From UBA8949 sp942493365 (lineage in GTDB: Bacteria; Bacillota; Clostridia; Saccharofermentanales; UBA5734): a stretch of 64,000 nt of DNA. Below the pieces are notes generated by a model that was not told the DNA's origin, did not search any database, and was given only the letters and a program-made list of their open reading frames with translations. The stretch is taken from contig OW818697.1 of NCBI GenBank assembly GCA_942493365.1, forward strand, positions 1,798,001 through 1,862,000, read 5' to 3'. The position numbers and the translations under genes are program-made. Every line of letters begins with the position of its first letter. Position 1 is the stretch's first letter. Of this stretch, positions 52,030-61,160 are shown one piece after another.

Positions 52030-53099
52030 TATTTTTTGCCTCCCTTGATTTTGAAAACATAAGCCAGGATTTCGGCGACGGCCTGATAGAGATCGGCCGG
52101 GATTTGTTTGCCAACTTTGCACATTTTGTAAAGGGACTGCGCCAACGGCCGATTTTCGACCAGCATGACGCGATTTTCGCGGGCGACTTCCTTGATGCGG
52201 GCGGCGACCAGGTTCTTGCCCTTGGCCAGGACGACCGGGGCGGCATCCTGAGCGGGATCATAACGCAGGGCGATGGCGTAGTGCGTCGGGTTGGTGATGA
52301 TGACATCGGCCAGCGGCACATCGGCCATCATCCGCTGATTGGCCATCATGCGCTGGATCTGGCGAATGCGGCCTTTGGTCTGCGGGTTGCCTTCGGTCAG
52401 TTTGTATTCTTCCTTGACCTCTTCTTTGGTCATCTTCAATTCCTTGGTGTGTTTCCACCACTGATACAGGTAATCGACGGCAGCAATAATCAGGAAAATA
52501 GCACCGATTTTGAGGGCCAGATTGATGACCAGGTCAAAAATAATGCCGCTGGCCTTGAGGATGCTGAAGACGACCAGATTGGCAATATCGCGGGTGGCAT
52601 TGGAAAACTCTTCGTAGACGGCATAGACGACGATGCCGATCTTGGCCAGAGATTTGATCATCTCCATGACGCTGCGGCTGGAGAACATGCGCTTGAAGCC
52701 ATTCATCGGGTTGATGCGCTCAAATTTGAAGCCCAGTGTTTTGGTGGTCAGCAGCAGGCCAGACTGCAGAACATTGCCGAGGATGGCTGCAATCATCGCA
52801 AAGGCAAAAACAGGCAGCATAATCATCAGGCCCTGACCCAGCGCATTCTGGTACAGTCCCTGCGTCGCGACAATCGACAGCTGTTCTTTGACGACAATCT
52901 GGCTCGGCAGAAACTGGGCAAACATCGTTTGCATGCCACTGCCAATGGCGGGACCGGCTACTTTGAGCACCGCAACAATACCGAGCAATTGCAGCGCGAC
53001 GCTGAGGTCATGGCTCTTTAAGACATTACCCTTCTCGCGCTGTTCCCGCTTTCGCTTGGGTGTCGCTTGTTCGGTTTTTTCGCCGCTGCCCTGACTCAT
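52029..53099 (-). CDS. flhB: Flagellar export apparatus switch protein
   Basis: 356 residues. The N-terminal GEKTEQATPKRKREQREKGN, four membrane helices and the self-cleavage NPTH motif in VIITNPTHYAIALRYDP are all present. It switches export from hook to filament proteins together with FliK. The start overlaps the fliR stop as ATGA. Confidence 0.96.
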   Translation of the reverse strand: MSQGSGEKTEQATPKRKREQREKGNVLKSHDLSVALQLLGIVAVLKVAGPAIGSGMQTMFAQFLPSQIVVKEQLSIVATQGLYQNALGQGLMIMLPVFAFAMIAAILGNVLQSGLLLTTKTLGFKFERINPMNGFKRMFSSRSVMEMIKSLAKIGIVVYAVYEEFSNATRDIANLVVFSILKASGIIFDLVINLALKIGAIFLIIAAVDYLYQWWKHTKELKMTKEEVKEEYKLTEGNPQTKGRIRQIQRMMANQRMMADVPLADVIITNPTHYAIALRYDPAQDAAPVVLAKGKNLVAARIKEVARENRVMLVENRPLAQSLYKMCKVGKQIPADLYQAVAEILAYVFKIKGGKK

Positions 53100-53890
53100 G
53101 CGCTAACCCCCATAACCGCAACCCATTGTTCGGATGCCAAATAAATCTTTTCGAAAATCTGATCACAGAAGGTCACATAGATCGGCTGCATCAGATAAAG
53201 AACCGCCAAGCCGACCATAACTTTAAGCGGGATGCCAACCATATAGGCATTCAGCTGGGGAATGGCCCGCATCAGCATACCCAGGGCGGTTTCGGTCAGC
53301 AGCGCCGCGCCGATCAGCGGCAGCATCAGGCTGGCGGCCAAGCCAAAGCACATGCCGAATTGTTCGCCGGTCATGATCGCCAGGTCGGGCAGCAGGTTAA
53401 TTTTGCCCACCGGCGCTCTGTTGATCGAGGCAACCAGGATGCGGATCAGCTTGAGGTGGCCGTTGTTGATCAGAAAATACAGCAACATCATCAAATTGAG
53501 CAAAACGCCGCTGACCGAAGCCTGCGTGTTGAGCTGCGGATCAAAGATGCCGCCGATGCCCAGGCCCATTTCCACATCGATAATGCTGCCGGCAATCAAG
53601 GTGACGCTGAAGAACATGGTGGTCAGAAAGCCCAGGGTCAGCCCGACCGTCAACTCTTTGAGGATGCTGATCACAAAGCCAAAGGCCCCGTCATCAAGCA
53701 GGGTGGTGTCCGGTGTGGTCACTGAGGCCAGCAGCACCGTTAGAATCACGCAAAAGCCGATTTTCATCGTGTTCGGCAGATTTTTACGGCCAAAGATGGG
53801 CGACAGCATGAACAATCCGCTCATACGGATCATGATCAGCAGATAGTATGGCAGCGCATCGCTGTATTTTGCGATCAGCTCTTCTAACAT
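53096..53890 (-). CDS. fliR: Flagellar export apparatus protein
   Basis: 264 residues, six to eight membrane helices. RMSGLFMLSPIFGRKNLPNT and GLTLGFLTTMFFSVTLIAGS match FliR. It forms the export gate core with FliP and FliQ; the gene lies between fliQ (7-base gap) and flhB. Confidence 0.95.
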   Translation of the reverse strand: MLEELIAKYSDALPYYLLIMIRMSGLFMLSPIFGRKNLPNTMKIGFCVILTVLLASVTTPDTTLLDDGAFGFVISILKELTVGLTLGFLTTMFFSVTLIAGSIIDVEMGLGIGGIFDPQLNTQASVSGVLLNLMMLLYFLINNGHLKLIRILVASINRAPVGKINLLPDLAIMTGEQFGMCFGLAASLMLPLIGAALLTETALGMLMRAIPQLNAYMVGIPLKVMVGLAVLYLMQPIYVTFCDQIFEKIYLASEQWVAVMGVSA

Positions 53891-53897
53891 GCTCGCC

Positions 53898-54167
53898 TCA
53901 CTGGATCAATGTCGAAATACTGGAAAACAGCCGGTTGGTGAATTCGGTCAGGCGGGTCAGCATCCAACTGCCGGTGACCAGCATGGCCACGAGGATGCCA
54001 ACGATTTTGGGAATAAAAACCAGCGTCTGCTCGTTGATCTGAGTCATGGCCTGAAAGATCGAAACAATCAGCCCAATGGCCAGTCCAACCAACAAAATTG
54101 GCGCGGAGACTTCGATAATGGTGTAGATGGCGTCCTGGCCAATTTGAAGGACATCTGCCTGGCTCAT
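53898..54167 (-). CDS. fliQ: Flagellar export apparatus protein
   Basis: 89 residues, two membrane helices (ILLVGLAIGLIVSIFQAMTQ and FIPKIVGILVAMLVTGSWML) with INEQTLVFIPK between, as in all FliQ. GGAG precedes the start; it lies between fliP and fliR. Confidence 0.95.
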   Translation of the reverse strand: MSQADVLQIGQDAIYTIIEVSAPILLVGLAIGLIVSIFQAMTQINEQTLVFIPKIVGILVAMLVTGSWMLTRLTEFTNRLFSSISTLIQ

Positions 54168-54185
54168 GGATATCTCCCTCCGCGG

Positions 54186-54941
54186 CTATTGGAAGCTGGC
54201 GAACAGGGTCTGAATGATCAGCCCCCAGCCATCGACCAGAACAAAAAGCAAGATTTTAAAAGGCAATGAGATGACCGTTGGCGGCAGCATCATCATACCC
54301 ATGGACATTAATGTGCTGGCGACGATCATATCGACAACCAGGAACGGAACAAAAATGAAGAAACCGATCTGAAAGGCTCTTTTTAATTCGCTGGTGATAA
54401 AGGCAGGTATGAGCACCCGGCTGGGGACATCCTGAATCGTCGGCACCGAATCAATTTCGGCCATATTCATGAACATTTCGAGATCGGTTGTATAAGTCTG
54501 TTCAAACATGAATCCTCGAAGCGGCTGCATGGCAGCATTGATCGCTTCCTCCTGCGAAAGCTGTTCCGCGATATATGGATCGTAGGCTTTGACCTTGATT
54601 TCTTCGAGGATGGGCGCCATGAAAAAAAGATTCAGGATCAGGGCCAGGCCGATCAGAACCTGGTTGGGCGGCATCTGCTGCAAACCCAGCGCATTGCGGA
54701 CAAAGGAAAGCACAATGATAATTCTGGTAAAACCTGTCATCAGAATCAAAATGGACGGAACGAGTGCCAGCACGGTCAGCATCAGCAAGAGATTGATACT
54801 CTCGGTACGATCCTCCGGCAGATTGATGATTGAGGCCGAAGTACGGGCACCCAGCAATAACGGCATCATCGTGATGCCTGATATCATGGCGACCAGCTTG
54901 GCTCGGCGGCTAATCTTCAGTTGTTTCATCTTTTTGATCAT
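54186..54941 (-). CDS. fliP: Flagellar export apparatus protein
   Basis: 251 residues. An N-terminal signal-like helix (VAMISGITMMPLLLG) is followed by TGFTRIIIVLSFVRNALGLQ, QMPPNQVLIGLALIL, MNMAEIDSVPT, VLIPAFITSELKRAFQIGF and the C-terminal helices. It overlaps fliO by 32 bases. Confidence 0.96.
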   Translation of the reverse strand: MIKKMKQLKISRRAKLVAMISGITMMPLLLGARTSASIINLPEDRTESINLLLMLTVLALVPSILILMTGFTRIIIVLSFVRNALGLQQMPPNQVLIGLALILNLFFMAPILEEIKVKAYDPYIAEQLSQEEAINAAMQPLRGFMFEQTYTTDLEMFMNMAEIDSVPTIQDVPSRVLIPAFITSELKRAFQIGFFIFVPFLVVDMIVASTLMSMGMMMLPPTVISLPFKILLFVLVDGWGLIIQTLFASFQ

Positions 54942-55260
54942 TGTTCACCTTTTCTTGAACCTCAGCATAAGTGGGCGGAACTGTTGCATCTAATTTGACG
55001 GGCTGACTGAAACTGATCTGCTGCCCGGCCACGCCGACCATGAAGTGTTCCTCACCAACTTTGACCAGCAGAACCTGACGATCTTTGCCCATGCTCAGCT
55101 TTTCGACAATCTTCATGTGATTGGTCTTGCTGCTGCCGGGCAGACGCTTGGACAAAAATTTAGTCGCCAGCCAGGACAGGGCGAAGATGCCGACCATGAC
55201 GACAACCAGCCAGATGATCTGGCCGGCGTCATAGGGGCTTTTGCTCAATACCGCCGTCAT
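54910..55260 (-). CDS. fliO: Flagellar export apparatus protein
   Basis: 116 residues. One membrane helix (IIWLVVVMVGIFALSWLATK) followed by a short cytoplasmic domain with IVEKLSMGKDRQVLLVKVG, the FliO pattern. It helps FliP assembly. The ATG shares a base with the fliY stop (TGATG); the end runs into fliP. Confidence 0.9.
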   Translation of the reverse strand: MTAVLSKSPYDAGQIIWLVVVMVGIFALSWLATKFLSKRLPGSSKTNHMKIVEKLSMGKDRQVLLVKVGEEHFMVGVAGQQISFSQPVKLDATVPPTYAEVQEKVNNDQKDETTED

Positions 55261-56408
55261 CAGCGGTGCGTCCTGATCCGGTTGGCTGAAGTCAGAACTT
55301 CGGTGATCCGAATGCCATAGCTGTCATCGACGACGATAACCTCGCCCTTGGCGACGGGTTTGCCGTTGGCGATGACATCGACAGGCTCACCGGCTAACTT
55401 GTCCAGGGTGATAACCGACCCAATGTTCAGTTCGAGGATGTCTTTGATGGTCTTGCGGCATTGGCCAAGCTCAACTGTGATCATCAGCGGGACATCAAGG
55501 ATCAGGTCCATGCTGCCATCGATGTTTTCTTCCATGTCAGAGCTGGGATCATCAAAACTGGCCAATTGAATGGGATGAATGTCGACCGGCTGCTGCGGTT
55601 TCGCCGCTGAGACCGGAGCAGGTTTGGGTGCGGCCGGTCTGGCTGCTGGCAGCGGGGCGGGCTCCGGGATCGGTGCTGGTGCCGCATCAGCTGGCTTGAT
55701 CGGCGGTGCCGGTTGAGGCGCAGCCGCACTTTTGGTGCTGTGTTTGGTCAGTTCATGGGCTAATTCACGGCCAAATTCCATCGGCATCAACTGCATGATG
55801 TTACTGTCGATCAATCCTTCGATTTCCATTTTGAAACTGATGTTGATCAGTTCCTGTCTTTCACTGGAAAACATCTCTCGCAGTTCTTCATCCGACAAGC
55901 GAACAATCTTGGACTCGGGCGGCGTGATGTTGACCTTGCGGCTGAACATATCGGCCATGGCTGTGGACATACCGCCCATCATCTGGTTCATGGCCTCGCT
56001 GATGGCGCTGATGTGCAGCTCGGTGAGTTCTTCATTCATATCGGGGTTACCGTCGCCGCCCATCATGATGTCGGTCATCAGCTTGACGTCATCCAGTTGC
56101 AGAATAAACAGATTGCTGCCGGAAAAACCTTCAGTATAGCCGACATTGACCACCAGATAAGGAACTTCGTGGCCTTCTGACAAATTTGCCAGCGTTGTCA
56201 CAGAGACCGAGGGCGTGTTGATCACGACTTTGCGGCCCAGGATGGCGAAAAGCGCGGTCGCCGCCGAACCCATGCTGATGTTGCCGATTTCGCCTAAGGT
56301 ATCAACTTCCATACTGGTCAGGACGGTTGTTTCCTGATGGTAAAATGCCGGCTCGCCCTGATTGGCTACCATAGCCTGGATTTCTTCTTGTGTGAGCATA
56401 TCACTCAT
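55260..56408 (-). CDS. fliY: Flagellar switch protein with CheC-like phosphatase domains
   Basis: 382 residues. Two CheC-type phosphatase centres are intact: DTLGEIGN and SAISEAMN (each D/S-x3-E-x2-N). A Pro/Ala-rich linker (about residues 235-275) leads to the C-terminal FliN/SpoA domain (VPLMITVELGQCRKTIKDIL). It is the switch ring and a CheY-P phosphatase in one, as in Bacillus; no separate fliN, cheC or cheX is seen. The start at 56408 has AAGGAGG and overlaps fliM by 8 bases; 56504 is inside fliM. Confidence 0.95.
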   Translation of the reverse strand: MSDMLTQEEIQAMVANQGEPAFYHQETTVLTSMEVDTLGEIGNISMGSAATALFAILGRKVVINTPSVSVTTLANLSEGHEVPYLVVNVGYTEGFSGSNLFILQLDDVKLMTDIMMGGDGNPDMNEELTELHISAISEAMNQMMGGMSTAMADMFSRKVNITPPESKIVRLSDEELREMFSSERQELINISFKMEIEGLIDSNIMQLMPMEFGRELAHELTKHSTKSAAAPQPAPPIKPADAAPAPIPEPAPLPAARPAAPKPAPVSAAKPQQPVDIHPIQLASFDDPSSDMEENIDGSMDLILDVPLMITVELGQCRKTIKDILELNIGSVITLDKLAGEPVDVIANGKPVAKGEVIVVDDSYGIRITEVLTSANRIRTHR

Positions 56409-57396
56409 ATAGGGTTTCCTCCTTGAAATTGATTCCGGTGACCCTGATAGCATACCGGTTGCCCTTGGTGCCCAAGACACCTTCAAGTCGTGGGATATGG
56501 CCAATTTTCAGCAGCAGATGGTCGGTCAGTTTGTTGTCGAGTTGGATGACATCACCGACCTGAAGATTCATCAACTCGTGGACGGTGACTGTTGCTTCTG
56601 AAAGAATGGCTTTGATTGGCACCGGCGTAATCCGAATCATTTCCAGAATGGTATCCTGGTATGATTCCGTCTTGTGTCGTTCGCCGCGAACGTTGTTCAG
56701 CAGGCGAGTGTTCAGGTTTTTGGTCACCGGTTCAAAAGCGATTTGCGGCAAGCAGAGATTGACCAGCGATTCAACGCCGCCCACCCGCGTATTAATGGTA
56801 ATAATAACGATGGTTTCGTTGGGTGGCACAATTTGGGCAAACTGAAGACTGGTTTCCAGATTTTCCAGCACCGTGTCAACTTTGGTGATCTTGTCCCAGG
56901 CTTCATTCATCAGCGGCAGCAATTGCCTGATAACCTTTTCCAGAATAACCAGGTCGATTTCTGTGAAAAGCCGACGACGATCCGAAGGCGTTCCCGGCCC
57001 GCCCAGCAGGCATTCCAATATGGCGTAGGCAATGTCCGGTGAAATCTGGAAGAGCGTAGACCCCAGCAAAGGCTCCATTTTGAGGATGGCCAGGAGACTG
57101 GCTTGCGGCGTGGAATTGGTAAACTCCTGGTAGGTTTGTTCTTCCAATGAACTGACGTTGGCCTCGCAGAAAACACCCAGCGTTCCGGTGAGGTAGGTCG
57201 CCAGCAGTCGAGCAAAATTCTCATAGATGATGCCCAGGGTCTTGATCTGATCGCGCGGAATTTTATTGGCTGTCCGGAAATCATATTTCTTGATTCGCGG
57301 GCCAACTTGCGGCGCTTCGGAATTGATGACGGCAGTCCCGTCATTCAGATCTCTCAGAAGCTGGTCAATTTCATTTTGAGTCAGTATTTCGGCCAT
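56401..57396 (-). CDS. fliM: Flagellar motor switch protein
   Basis: 331 residues. The N-terminal ILTQNEIDQLL is the CheY-P-binding peptide; middle CheC-like domain with LETSLQFAQIVPPNETIVII; C-terminal SpoA domain (AILSEATVTVHELMNLQVGD). It forms the switch complex with FliY. Confidence 0.96.
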   Translation of the reverse strand: MAEILTQNEIDQLLRDLNDGTAVINSEAPQVGPRIKKYDFRTANKIPRDQIKTLGIIYENFARLLATYLTGTLGVFCEANVSSLEEQTYQEFTNSTPQASLLAILKMEPLLGSTLFQISPDIAYAILECLLGGPGTPSDRRRLFTEIDLVILEKVIRQLLPLMNEAWDKITKVDTVLENLETSLQFAQIVPPNETIVIITINTRVGGVESLVNLCLPQIAFEPVTKNLNTRLLNNVRGERHKTESYQDTILEMIRITPVPIKAILSEATVTVHELMNLQVGDVIQLDNKLTDHLLLKIGHIPRLEGVLGTKGNRYAIRVTGINFKEETLYE

Positions 57397-57420
57397 TAGG
57401 AACCTTTCTGCATCTGCATG

Positions 57421-57789
57421 TTACTGGATAACAAACTCGTTGAAATAGATTTTTAGAAAGAGCTCGTGTTCTAATTTTTCGTTGAGCGCCGTCGTGATCG
57501 CCAGACTGAGTTTCTCTTGGATGTCCTCGGCCTTTAACTCATCGATGGTCATACTGCGCAAGATGTAGATGATGGTGTCACGGATTTCTGAAGTATCTTC
57601 TTCAAACTCTTTTTTGTATGTATCATCCGCGGCTAAGAGCATGATGTCGGTTTTTAAATAGGAGTCGCTGCCTTTGATATTGGTCACAAAGTACTCACCC
57701 GGATCAAGGGTAAAGGGTACAAGTTCCTTGGGTGAGCAACCGGTTACCAGAATCATGGCTGCCAATATAATGAAAACGATTTTCTTCAC
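57421..57789 (-). CDS. fliL: FliL-like flagellar basal body protein with a lipobox
   Basis: 122 residues. The N-terminal helix is followed by LVTGC with Cys18, a lipoprotein signal-peptidase-II type box, rather than by the plain membrane anchor usual for FliL. The rest (FVTNIKGSDSYLKTDIMLLA, RDTIIYILRSMTIDEL, KIYFNEFVIQ) fits FliL. It would be lipid-anchored outside the membrane. It overlaps flbD as ATGA and precedes fliM. Confidence 0.85.
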   Translation of the reverse strand: MKKIVFIILAAMILVTGCSPKELVPFTLDPGEYFVTNIKGSDSYLKTDIMLLAADDTYKKEFEEDTSEIRDTIIYILRSMTIDELKAEDIQEKLSLAITTALNEKLEHELFLKIYFNEFVIQ

Positions 57790-58022
57790 TGGGTTTCGTC
57801 TCCTTCAGGTTGATGTTCGCGAATAATCTGTTGCCGAAGATCACGGTAGCACTTGTTTCGAAAATCGATGATTCTTTCCAGAATCACCTCAGCTGACTCT
57901 TCAACAACGATTTTCTTGCCGGTGGTCATTGTGATAATCGTATCGGGGGTCTCCTCGATTGTTTCAATCAGATCACTGTTGAGGTGAAACGGGATGTTGT
58001 GGAGTCTGGTCAGCCGAATCAT
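57786..58022 (-). CDS. flbD: FlbD/SwrD-family flagellar protein
   Basis: 78 residues. MIRLTRLHNIPFHLNSDLIE, TPDTIITMTTGKKIVVEES and VILERIIDFRN match the small FlbD family found between flgE and motA or fliL in Bacillota. SwrD in Bacillus raises motor torque. Here motA/motB are missing from this position. Confidence 0.9.
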   Translation of the reverse strand: MIRLTRLHNIPFHLNSDLIETIEETPDTIITMTTGKKIVVEESAEVILERIIDFRNKCYRDLRQQIIREHQPEGDETQ

Positions 58023-58043
58023 AATGCCTCCGTTATGCGACGA

Positions 58044-58901
58044 TTATCGCTTGAGATTGACCAGCTCTTCGAGCAGTTGGTCAGAGGTGGTGATAACACG
58101 GGAATTGGCTTGGAATCCGCGCTGGGTGACGATCATATCAGTAAATTCTTTAGAAAGATCAACGTTGGACATTTCCAGTGAGCCAGGGCTCAGCGATGCG
58201 GATGACGCGTGTCCCGGGAAGTCATAGAGCGGAGCGCCGCTGTTCAATGTGCTCTCGTAGATGCTGTTGCCGCCCTTTTGCAGCGCGTTCTGGTTGTTAA
58301 AGGTCGCAATGGCGATTTTTCCGATAATGCTTTTTTCTTGTGTTGTCCGGTTGATGCCGAGCACGTCACCGGTGCTGCTGATGCTGACATCGTAATAGTC
58401 GTCGCTGATGTTGATGTTCATGAGCGGTGTGGGCGGTGTGGCTGGGATGACCGCGGTGTCCGGATCGGCACCGGCCGCCAGGGACCAGCCCTGGACATAG
58501 AGACCGTCCGAGTTGACCAGGTTGTTGTTGCTGTCGGTCGAGAAGTTGCCGGCACGTGTGAAATAATTCTGGCTGCCATCCGAGCAAACGAAGAATCCGT
58601 CGCCGTCGATGCTGATGTCCAGCGGCGCGCCGGTGTACTCCGTTGCGCCACGGGTGTACATGATATCGATGGTACCCAGGGTCACACCAAGACCGATCTG
58701 CTGCGGGTTGAGTCCACCAAGGCCGCCGGATGTGCTGGGGACGGTGGCCGGACGAATGGTCTGGCTGTAGATGTCCTGAAAGGTGACACGGCTGGATTTG
58801 AAGCCGATCGTGTTGACGTTGGCGATGTTGTTACCGACGACGTCCATTTTGGTCTGATGGTTCTTGAGTCCTGACACTCCAGAATACAATGATCTTAACA
58901 T
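58044..58901 (-). CDS. flgE: Flagellar hook protein
   Basis: 285 residues, as short as the Bacillus hook protein. MLRSLYSGVSGLKNHQTKMD, GNNIANVNTIGFKSSRVTFQ, DISIDGDGFFVCSDGSQNYF and, at the end, EMSNVDLSKEFTDMIVTQRG. It follows flgD and its scaffolding role, and precedes flbD by 21 bases. Confidence 0.92.
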   Translation of the reverse strand: MLRSLYSGVSGLKNHQTKMDVVGNNIANVNTIGFKSSRVTFQDIYSQTIRPATVPSTSGGLGGLNPQQIGLGVTLGTIDIMYTRGATEYTGAPLDISIDGDGFFVCSDGSQNYFTRAGNFSTDSNNNLVNSDGLYVQGWSLAAGADPDTAVIPATPPTPLMNINISDDYYDVSISSTGDVLGINRTTQEKSIIGKIAIATFNNQNALQKGGNSIYESTLNSGAPLYDFPGHASSASLSPGSLEMSNVDLSKEFTDMIVTQRGFQANSRVITTSDQLLEELVNLKR

Positions 58902-58947
58902 TTCTTTTTCCTCCTGTTTTTACCTTTTGTTTTCGTTTAGATTATAT

Positions 58948-59379
58948 TTAGGTTGCTGTTGGTGTTGTCGGGATGATCACATCCGAGTAGTCGTAGACTA
59001 CAACGCTGTCATTGAAAGGAATGTACTGGCCGTTGACCTCAAGGTAGGGTTGGCCGCCATTAACCATGGCGCTGGTCACCTTGCCATACACTTCAGTTTT
59101 TGTACCATCTTCTGCCGTGACGGTTGAGTAAACGTTGCGTCCGACAAGATTGCTGGCCTGACTGAAGGTATTGCCGCTGTTCATGGATTGCAGTTCTTCC
59201 AGAGAGGTAAACTGCGCCAGCTGGGCGACAAAATCGCGATCCTCCATTGGGTTGAGCGGATCCTGGTTGGCCAGCTGGGTGACCAGAATTTTGAGAAAAG
59301 CGTTCTTGTCCAGTTCCTTGCCGGTCGTCCTGGAAGCTGCTGTTGAGGAATAGTTGCTGGCAATGCTTGATACGTCCAT
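58948..59379 (-). CDS. flgD: Flagellar hook assembly scaffold
   Basis: 143 residues from the chosen start. ELDKNAFLKILVTQLANQDP and LNPMEDRDFVAQLAQFTSLE are the FlgD hallmarks. The C-terminal part is short. AAAGGAG five bases before the ATG at 59379 favours that start over 59427, which lies inside fliK. It caps the growing hook. Confidence 0.94.
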   Translation of the reverse strand: MDVSSIASNYSSTAASRTTGKELDKNAFLKILVTQLANQDPLNPMEDRDFVAQLAQFTSLEELQSMNSGNTFSQASNLVGRNVYSTVTAEDGTKTEVYGKVTSAMVNGGQPYLEVNGQYIPFNDSVVVYDYSDVIIPTTPTAT

Positions 59380-59390
59380 TTTTTCTCCTT

Positions 59391-61142
59391 TCAGGCGAGA
59401 TAGTCGATCTTGTTTGATCCAGCCCATGCTGTTGTTTGATTGATGGCTGTTTCTGTCTTGATCGCGCTGCTGCGGCTGCTGCCGCTGGCGCGGCGGGTTT
59501 GATTCTGACGGTCGGTCTGGTTGGATTGGGATTGCTGCCTGGAGGCCAGGTCTGATCCGGCCTGATATTGGATATCGATTCGCGAGAAGGTCAGGCCTTT
59601 GTTTTGCAGCGATTCCTGGAGCTGATTGATCTGGGTGGTCAGTAGGTGGCTGGTGTGCTCGTTGTCTGTTTTGATCTGAGCGGTAATGCCTGTTTCGCTT
59701 TTCACCAAGGTGATTTGCACTTCACCGAAGTTGTCTGGCTTCAATTTGATTTTGATGGTCTGGTCACCGTTTTGCCAGGTCATCTCGGCCTTATCAATGA
59801 TTTGCCGGGTGATCTCAGCCCCGGTAGCTGGTGTGGTATCGGCAACTGCTTCAGGTGGCGTAACTGTGTTGAGCGGTGAATGACTCTTTTCGGCCGGTTT
59901 AGCGTTTTGCCAGGCATTGGCCCAGGCAGTCGGTCCATTTTTGCTGTCTTTTTCCTCGTTCTTGGTGTCCGATGGGTCCGTCTGCTCAGTTGCGTCATTC
60001 TCATCCAACGCCAGCACAGGCGCTTTTGGGTCTGTCTCAGCGGTTTCGCCCTCTAAAACGGTGATTGGCTGAACATCGTCGTTCTTATTCGCTTTGCTGC
60101 CTTTGTTGAGGTTTGGCTGTTGTGGTAAAACAGGCGTCACAGCTGCTGCCAATGGTTGATTCTCAACACTGACTTCTGGAGCAATGACTGGTTGGGTGTC
60201 CTGTTGAACGTTGAGCGCTGAGTTGCTGTGTTCGGCCGGCTTGGCGTTTTGCCAGGCTTTTGCCCAGGTTGGCGGCGCAGACTTGACATCATCATGCCCT
60301 TTGCCTGTTTTGTTGGCTTTGGGCAGCGCAGTCAGTTCATCGACCAAGGGCTCTGCACTGTCAGGCAGAGTCGTATCGTGAACGTCAACGCTCTTTGGGC
60401 TGGTCGTCTTTTGTTTGTCCAGTTGAACAACCACTTCTTGTAACGCGATCTCAACATCTGCCGATGGTTTGTTTTGTGCCTTGCGGGTGGTCGGTTCAGT
60501 TTTCTGGCTTTCTGACGAACGGACCGCAGTTTCAATCACAGGGGCCGGGCCAGCGGGCAACGGTGTTTCAGTCGGGGATGCCGGTGCGGCGGCAGCAGCC
60601 TTGGTCGGGGCGGTTTCGGTCGCTGGTACATTCATAACTGTCGCAGCTTCAATCGCTTTGTCAGGCGTGGCGTCTTCTGCTGGCAGCGCGACCGGGGCTG
60701 TTCCCGTGGCAGCAGAACCGCTCAATATGTTTGCATAGTCAGCTGTGTTCGCGCGCGAAACCCCTGTCGGGGCATCGGCCGGTTTGGCTTCCACTGTTTG
60801 AACCAAGGAAAGAACCGCTGCTGCTTCGGCAGGCTTTTCTGTCGGCCCAACGATGTTGATGATTTTCATTTCGGCCACTTGAACCGCTGGTACAAAGCCT
60901 GATTGAGCGGCCAGCAAGGGCATGACCTGTTCGAAGGCAACGGTCGGCTCCTGTTCCTGACTGTTGTTCATCTGGCCGGCCTCGGCATTCAGCAGGTTGG
61001 ACGTGTCTTCAACAACCGCGCCAAAACCATCGGCAGCTTCAAGCGCAGCGGCAAAATCAACGAGGGTGCCTTGCTGCTGCGCAGGCATCGCTTCGCCATT
61101 GGGAATCATATTGATCACGGGAGTTGTCGTTGCTACGTTCAT
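59391..61142 (-). CDS. fliK: Hook-length control protein with an internal repeat
   Basis: 583 residues. Long Ala/Pro/Thr-rich disordered front, and a conserved C-terminal domain (KLKPDNFGEVQITLVKSETG, TSHLLTTQINQLQESLQNKG) that binds FlhB. Residues 291-311 and 404-426 repeat the block AWQNAKPAE with flanking Pro/Ser, and the two DNA copies are close. Ruler length depends on this front part. Confidence 0.9.
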   Translation of the reverse strand: MNVATTTPVINMIPNGEAMPAQQQGTLVDFAAALEAADGFGAVVEDTSNLLNAEAGQMNNSQEQEPTVAFEQVMPLLAAQSGFVPAVQVAEMKIINIVGPTEKPAEAAAVLSLVQTVEAKPADAPTGVSRANTADYANILSGSAATGTAPVALPAEDATPDKAIEAATVMNVPATETAPTKAAAAAPASPTETPLPAGPAPVIETAVRSSESQKTEPTTRKAQNKPSADVEIALQEVVVQLDKQKTTSPKSVDVHDTTLPDSAEPLVDELTALPKANKTGKGHDDVKSAPPTWAKAWQNAKPAEHSNSALNVQQDTQPVIAPEVSVENQPLAAAVTPVLPQQPNLNKGSKANKNDDVQPITVLEGETAETDPKAPVLALDENDATEQTDPSDTKNEEKDSKNGPTAWANAWQNAKPAEKSHSPLNTVTPPEAVADTTPATGAEITRQIIDKAEMTWQNGDQTIKIKLKPDNFGEVQITLVKSETGITAQIKTDNEHTSHLLTTQINQLQESLQNKGLTFSRIDIQYQAGSDLASRQQSQSNQTDRQNQTRRASGSSRSSAIKTETAINQTTAWAGSNKIDYLA

Positions 61143-61160
61143 CTTTTTCTTCCTTTGTTT

